Source: Saprospiraceae bacterium
GTDB lineage: Bacteria; Bacteroidota; Bacteroidia; Chitinophagales; Saprospiraceae
Direction: 5' to 3'
Assembly: GCA_016719615.1 (NCBI GenBank)
Contig: JADJYQ010000001.1
Span: 1,896,501-1,960,500, forward strand
Length of the DNA: 64,000 bases
The notes under the pieces were generated by a model. The model was not told where the DNA came from, did not search any database, and saw nothing but the letters and a program-made list of their open reading frames with translations. Shown here one piece after another: positions 59,355 to 64,000 of this stretch. Within the stretch, counting starts at the first letter, position 1, and each line of letters starts with the position of its first letter. Made by a program: the position numbers and the translations under genes.

Positions 59355-61600
59355 CTACGATTCTTTCTGGGCATCGATGCGTTGCACCGTGCTGATGCCG
59401 GGCAGTTGCTCCAATGCTTTAATGATAAGGTTAAGGTGGGCTTTGTTATTTACAATGAGTCCAATCTTTCCTTCAAAGGTGCCCTGATGACCTTGAATAC
59501 TGAAGGATGTAATATTTACTCCAAGTTTGGTAGAAATATGATGTGTAAGTCTCTCGATGACACCGGGTCCGTCGTCAATTCCTTGTACATTTAAGATGGC
59601 GTTGAAGGTATCAGAAGTCATATCCGACCATTCTGCTTTTAAAATGCGATAACCATGATTGACCATCATATGCTCAGCATTGGGACAATTGGCGCGATGA
59701 ATTCTTACACCACTGCTGGCCGTCACATATGCAAAATCTCATCCCCATGCAGTGGGTTGCAACAATGTGCAAGACTGTAATGGTATTGTCTACCGGGTTC
59801 ACCATTGATAAGAATACCTTCTGTTATAGTATTTTCGGGAAACAAAGATCGTTGCTGGAATTCTTTCGCTTCGATCACTTCCGATTTGCGTTCGGTGAGT
59901 TTACCTTTTTCGATATCGAATATTTTCAAGCTGTCGGTTACGTCCAGTTTTTCTTCACCAATAGCATGATACAAGTCCAGACGCGATTTAAATCCTAAAA
60001 CTTTGACCAGGACATCGATATTATCTTCTGTGTCCAGTTTATTATTTTTTAATTTGCGATCCAGAATTTCTTTACCGCTATCTGCCAATTTTTTCTGATC
60101 CTCTTTGAGCGCCGCACGGATGCGAGATCTGGCTTTGCCTGTGACGACCAATTTCAGCCAATCTTCTGTTGGTTTCTGATTCTTGTTGACAATGACTTGT
60201 ACCTGATCACCACTTTCCAGAGCTTGCCCCATTGGGACTAATTTATTATTGACTTTAAAGCCGGTGGCGTGACTTCCGACATCGGTGTGAATGCTAAATG
60301 CAAAATCCAAAACGGTTGCTCCTTTTGGCAAAACCCGCATTTCTCCTTTTGGAGTATAGATATATACTTCTTCGCCATAAAGATTGGATTTAAAATCATT
60401 CAAAAATTCAATTGCATCGTTGTGTGGCGTCTCGAGAACATCGCGAATACTATCGAACCAGTGATCGTACACATTTTGCATACTACCTACTTCTTTGTAT
60501 TTCCAATGAGCTGCAAATCCCTTTTCTGCGATTTCATCCATTCTGCGCGAACGGATCTGCACTTCGACATATCTGCCACCGGGACCAATCACCGTAGTGT
60601 GTAAGGATTCGTATCCGTTTGATTTTGGAGTTGTGATCCAATCCTTTAATCTTTCAGGAATTGGCCGATGAACATCCGTAACGATTGAATAGACCAACCA
60701 ACATGCAGATTTTTCTTTTTCTGGCGGAACTTCCAAAACGATGCGCACCGCAAACAAATCGTAAATTTCTTCGAATGCAACTTTTTTAGTTTTCAATTTA
60801 TTGGCAATCGAAGAAATCGCTTTGGGCCTACCGTAAATTTTATATGGAATAAGCAATTGATCCAATTCGTTTCTGAGCGGACGAATAAAATCATTGATGA
60901 ATTTGTTGCGATCCTTTTGTGTTTGTTTGAGTTTTTCGATGATCTGCCCGTACAATTCGGGTTCTGTTATTTTGAGACACAGATCCATAAACTCCGATTT
61001 GATATTGTATAATCCCAATCGATGCGCAAGAGGTGCATAGATATAACTGGTCTCTGCAGCAATTTTAAGTTGCTTGGTGCGCGACATAATGTCTATCGTA
61101 CGCAAATTGTGAAGTCTGTCGGCCATTTTGATCAAGATGACCCTTACATCATCTAACAAAGTGGACAATACTTTTTTAAAATTTTCGGCTTGCGGACTTT
61201 CGACATTATAAAGTCCATCAAGTTTGGTTAGTCCATCTACGATTTTGGCAATTTTAGCACCAAATTTTTTCTGTACGTCTTTGAGTTCGATAGGCGTATC
61301 CTCCACCGTATCATGTAACAAAGCGCCAATGACAGCGGTAGGACCCAGACCCATTTCTTCGTAACAAATGCGGGCCACTTCGAGTGGATGTGTGATATAG
61401 GGTTCTCCGGATTTACGACGTTGGCTACCATGGGCTTCCAGCGCAAATTCGAAAGCTTTACGGATGTCCTGGCGATCCTCATCTGCAAGAGGATGTTTGC
61501 CCAATGCGCGTAGCAATCGCCTATAGGCGGCACGGATTTGTCGTTGGTCTATTTCCTGCTGAGCAGGGAGGACCTCCTTCATTGGAGCAGTGGATTGCAT
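59355..61600 (-). CDS. rel: Bifunctional (p)ppGpp synthetase/hydrolase Rel, frame broken once at 59733-59736
   Basis: About 748 residues if repaired. HD hydrolase domain with GALLHDTVEDTPIE; synthetase domain with YGRPKAISSIANKL, YDLFAVRIVLE, ITTPKSNGYESLHTTV; TGS domain (EVYIYTPKGEMRVLPKGATV); Cys motif LAHCCNPLHGDEI; ACT domain (AILNVQGIDDGPGVIERLT). One T missing from TTTT at 59733-59736 (minus strand) breaks GDEIFAYVTASSG and detaches the ACT domain. I choose the ATG at 61600; a TTG at 61615 lies inside the promoter element. Controls the stringent response. Confidence 0.92.
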
Positions 61601-61612
61601 AGAATTAGAAGA

Positions 61613-61620
61613 CAAATTTA
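61613..61620 (-). promoter_or_regulatory. -7 promoter element (TAAATTTG) for rel
   Basis: Exact TAnnTTTG on the minus strand, 12 bases before the ATG at 61600, giving a very short leader. Confidence 0.5.
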
Positions 61621-61755
61621 AGTAAAATATGGTTCATTGCAAAATTTGCAATCGGAGACATAGTCCTATCTGCTTTATCTATAATTATAAATACATTATA
61701 AAATAATTATATATGTATATTTAAGCTCTTGATTTCAAGATATCCTCCGAATGTT

Positions 61756-61763
61756 TAACTTTG
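61756..61763 (+). promoter_or_regulatory. -7 promoter element (TAACTTTG) for tRNA-Leu
   Basis: Exact TAnnTTTG ending 10 bases before the mature tRNA 5' end. The tRNA and tig probably share this promoter. Confidence 0.65.
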
Positions 61764-61773
61764 CCCCTCTTTT

Positions 61774-61855
61774 GCGGGCGTGGTGAAACTGGCAGACACG
61801 CCAGACTTAGGATCTGGTGCCGAGAGGTGTGTGGGTTCGACTCCCTCCGCCCGCA
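61774..61855 (+). tRNA. tRNA-Leu (anticodon TAG)
   Basis: Cloverleaf assigned by eye. Acceptor GCGGGCG (61774-61780) pairs with CGCCCGC (61848-61854), discriminator A at 61855. Anticodon stem CCAGA/TCTGG with loop CTTAGGA (anticodon TAG at 61808-61810). Class II variable arm (TGCCGAGAGGTGTG region) and T-loop GGTTCGACTCC. The 3' CCA is not encoded. Confidence 0.95.
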
Positions 61856-61934
61856 CTTTTTAAAGGCTAAATCAAAATTCAACTTTAAGCCCTCCGAGCT
61901 TGTTCTTTCCATTATCAACGATTATCATTCATCT

Positions 61935-63314
61935 ATGCAAATACAATTAGAACCCATCGGTCAGCAGCACCATCATTTGATTATCACTGTCGAACCGTCT
62001 GACTACAAACCCATTGTGGAAGAAAAACTCAAAACATTGAGAAAAAATGCCCACATCAAAGGCTTCCGTCAAGGCGCAGCACCTGAAGGCATGATCCGAA
62101 AACTCTATTCGGAGGATATAAAGGCTGAACAACTCCAAAAGTTGATCAATAAATCCATTGAAGATTATCAAAAAGAAAATGAAGTTCATTTTATGGGAGA
62201 TCTGCTCGAAGTTCCGGAAAAAAAAGTGACCGACGATCAAGAGCATTATCAGTTCACTTATGAAGTTGGCTTGGCACCAAAAGTCGAAACCGCTCAATTT
62301 ATAAATCAACTAAAAGCCATTAAGTATCAGATCGATATTGATGAAAAGAGAATCGACGAGGAAGTTGAACATTTTAGAATGCAATATGCAGACTCTAAAA
62401 TCGTAGAAGGAAAAGTTGAAAAAGGCGATTTGGTCACCCTTGATGCCGTGGAACTGGAGCATGGGATGATTAAAGAATATGGTTGGTCCAGCAGATTTAT
62501 GATAATGGTAGATGATACTTTAGAAGAAAGCTTTTACAATCACATCATAGATAAAGAATTGGGCCATAGTTTTCATTTCAATATTCAGGAAGTTGAAAAA
62601 AACCTTTCTGAAAAGGACATCCGAAAATATTTTTTAAAAATACCGGAAGACCAGGATCAGGAAATTGTCGTTTCTAATCATTTCCAGGGCAGTATTTTTG
62701 AAATCAGTCGCAAACATCCTGCTGAGCTCAATGAAGAACTCTATATTAAAGCATTTGGCGATACCACTGATATCAGAGACGAACAAGCCTTGAGAGATCG
62801 TTTCAGAGCAGATGTCGAAAAATATTTTGACAGCGAAAGCGATAAATATCTGGAGCTCGAACTCGTAAAAGAAATCGTAGATCAATCGGGATTGAACTTG
62901 CCCGATGCATTTCTGAAAAAATGGCTTCAATTGGCTTTTGAAGAATGGAAAGGCAAATCAGAACACGATCTGGAACATGATTACTTTCACTACAGAGAAC
63001 ACATGCTTTGGAAACTGATTCGAGATGCCATTACCGTCGAACAAAAACTGGAAATCAATTACAATGACGTCGTCGATGCAGTCATGGAGGAAATGGCGCA
63101 GTACTACCCTATTCATCAACTTTCAGAAAGCATGAAAGCAGATTTTGTAAAAAGAATCATTGACAACCAGGAAAAGGCAATGAAATATTATACCTCTGCA
63201 CAAAATAAAAAAGTGTTGCAATGGATTCGCAATCATATAAATCCGACTATCGAGAAAATTAGTTTGGAATCCTTTCGCGAAAAAATCGTACATTTAAATA
63301 GCCATCAACATTAA
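61935..63314 (+). CDS. tig: Trigger factor (ribosome-associated chaperone)
   Basis: 459 residues from the ATG at 61935 (MQIQLEPIGQQHHHLIITVE). Ribosome-binding tail and GFRQGAAPEGMIRKLYSEDI (the GF-x-K-x-P-like signature) near residue 45; a degenerate PPIase-like middle (KGDLVTLDAVELEHGMIKEY), then a long helical C-terminal arm domain (EEWKGKSEHDLEHDYFHYRE, VVDAVMEEMAQYYPIH). The signature lacks the usual strict GFRPG-K-x-P form, as in many Bacteroidota. Upstream in-frame codons run through the tRNA and are not used. It lies directly upstream of clpP. Confidence 0.9.
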   Translation: MQIQLEPIGQQHHHLIITVEPSDYKPIVEEKLKTLRKNAHIKGFRQGAAPEGMIRKLYSEDIKAEQLQKLINKSIEDYQKENEVHFMGDLLEVPEKKVTDDQEHYQFTYEVGLAPKVETAQFINQLKAIKYQIDIDEKRIDEEVEHFRMQYADSKIVEGKVEKGDLVTLDAVELEHGMIKEYGWSSRFMIMVDDTLEESFYNHIIDKELGHSFHFNIQEVEKNLSEKDIRKYFLKIPEDQDQEIVVSNHFQGSIFEISRKHPAELNEELYIKAFGDTTDIRDEQALRDRFRADVEKYFDSESDKYLELELVKEIVDQSGLNLPDAFLKKWLQLAFEEWKGKSEHDLEHDYFHYREHMLWKLIRDAITVEQKLEINYNDVVDAVMEEMAQYYPIHQLSESMKADFVKRIIDNQEKAMKYYTSAQNKKVLQWIRNHINPTIEKISLESFREKIVHLNSHQH

Positions 63315-63332
63315 TCAAAAAAAATAAGCAAT

Positions 63333-64000
63333 ATGTTTTCACAAGATGAATTTAAGAAATACGCCGTAAAACACATGGGCATGTCTTCCATGCATCTCGA
63401 TAAATACATGGAATCGACGATATCTACCATTAAAGGGTTTACACCTACTGTCATAGAAGAAAGACAAATGAATGTCGTGGGCATGGATGTATTCAGTCGT
63501 TTGATGATGGACCGCATCATCTTCATGGGTGTCCCTATCAACGACTATGTCGCGAATGTAATTCAGGCTCAATTATTATTTTTGGATTCAGCAGATCCAA
63601 AAAGAGATATTCAAATGTACATCAACAGCCCCGGCGGTTCTGTCATCGACGGACTTGGAATTTATGATACCATGCAATACGTGAATCCGGATGTAGCAAC
63701 GATTTGTACCGGACTCGCAGCATCTATGGGAGCGGTATTATTGAGTGCAGGTACAAAGGGAAAGAGAACATGTTTGAAGCATAGCCGCGTCATGATCCAT
63801 CAGCCATCCGGCGGCATGCAAGGACAATTCAGCGATATGGAGATTTCTTATAAATTGATCAAAGCCATGAAGAGCGAATTGTATGATGTTTTAGCGCAGC
63901 ACACCGGACAGGATCATGCCAGAATCGAAGCAGATTGTGACCGGGACAACTGGATGTCAGCAGAAGACGCCAAAGCTTATGGTTTGGTGGATGAAGTATT
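63333..64000 (+). CDS. clpP: ATP-dependent Clp protease proteolytic subunit (cut by window end)
   Basis: Open from the ATG at 63333 (MFSQDEFKKYAVKHMGM) to the end of the window; about 222 residues are seen. DRIIFMGVPINDYVANVIQ, INSPGGSVIDGLGIYDTM (oxyanion hole), catalytic Ser in TGLAASMGAVLLSAGTKGKR, His in HSRVMIHQPSGGMQGQ, and the C-terminal DRDNWMSAEDAKAYGLVDEV are all typical. It degrades unfolded proteins with ClpX/ClpA. The long N-terminal propeptide-like extension (~30 residues) is common in this phylum. It follows tig after 18 bases, the widespread tig-clpP operon, presumably with clpX outside the window. Confidence 0.95.
   Translation, partial: MFSQDEFKKYAVKHMGMSSMHLDKYMESTISTIKGFTPTVIEERQMNVVGMDVFSRLMMDRIIFMGVPINDYVANVIQAQLLFLDSADPKRDIQMYINSPGGSVIDGLGIYDTMQYVNPDVATICTGLAASMGAVLLSAGTKGKRTCLKHSRVMIHQPSGGMQGQFSDMEISYKLIKAMKSELYDVLAQHTGQDHARIEADCDRDNWMSAEDAKAYGLVDEV

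Noticed and set aside
61761..61934. In-frame extension of trigger factor upstream through the tRNA-Leu gene
   Set aside because: The extension is tRNA sequence read as codons; the ATG at 61935 starts the family-typical N-terminus.

Overview
The window is AT-rich chromosomal DNA from a member of the Bacteroidota. Several independent signs agree. Type IX secretion (T9SS) C-terminal sorting domains occur on at least four proteins. SprB-like and two-component-propeller repeats are present, and the lipoproteins have Bacteroidota-style lipoboxes. At least ten promoters carry a perfect TAnnTTTG '-7' element, the signature of the Bacteroidota primary sigma factor. The gene set (NhaD, TPR/PD40/SPOR protein, GEVED-domain protease, DUF6438-like lipoprotein, large Y_Y_Y/LytS-type sensor kinase) would suit the Saprospiria, but that narrower placement is inference.

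Layout. 0-19 kb: two APC amino-acid permeases, a propeller/SprB/OmpA fusion protein, tRNA maturation genes (dusB-cca, trmD), an NhaD antiporter followed by a BNR/VPS10-like exoprotein, an FKBP isomerase and two peptidases. 19-26 kb: miaE, then a patchwork with three T9SS cargo genes, a Cys-rich lipoprotein and duplicated 3' ends of miaE and of its convergent neighbour. 26-34 kb: a membrane-anchored coiled-coil protein, gpsA, yidC, a candidate structured RNA with its own terminator, and typA. 34-44 kb: a small lipoprotein/beta-barrel operon, a two-component system flanked by two vanadium-haloperoxidase-like proteins, and a TPR/PD40/SPOR protein. 44-59 kb: a secreted subtilase, purA, a TauE-like exporter, a GMC oxidoreductase, a cluster of aminotransferase + GRAS-like methyltransferase + crotonase, and a LytTR regulator with its giant sensor. 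59-64 kb: rel, tRNA-Leu, tig and clpP (cut by the window end).

Sequence quality matters here. Reading frames from about 36 to 61 kb, and most densely from 44 to 59 kb, are broken repeatedly. Where I could repair the frame by eye, the break is usually one missing base in a short homopolymer, and it affects housekeeping genes such as purA and rel. I therefore treat most of these breaks as probable sequencing or assembly errors and give reconstructed gene limits. Intergenic spaces are unusually full of short-period tandem repeats and dispersed repeats.

Most interesting signals: (1) the tandem-locus structure at 19.9-26 kb, which has the topology left by single-crossover integration of a small DNA circle carrying T9SS cargo; (2) a GRAS-like methyltransferase between an aminotransferase and a crotonase; (3) an unannotated structured RNA at about 31.5 kb with 6S-like architecture; (4) the haloperoxidase pair around a two-component system.
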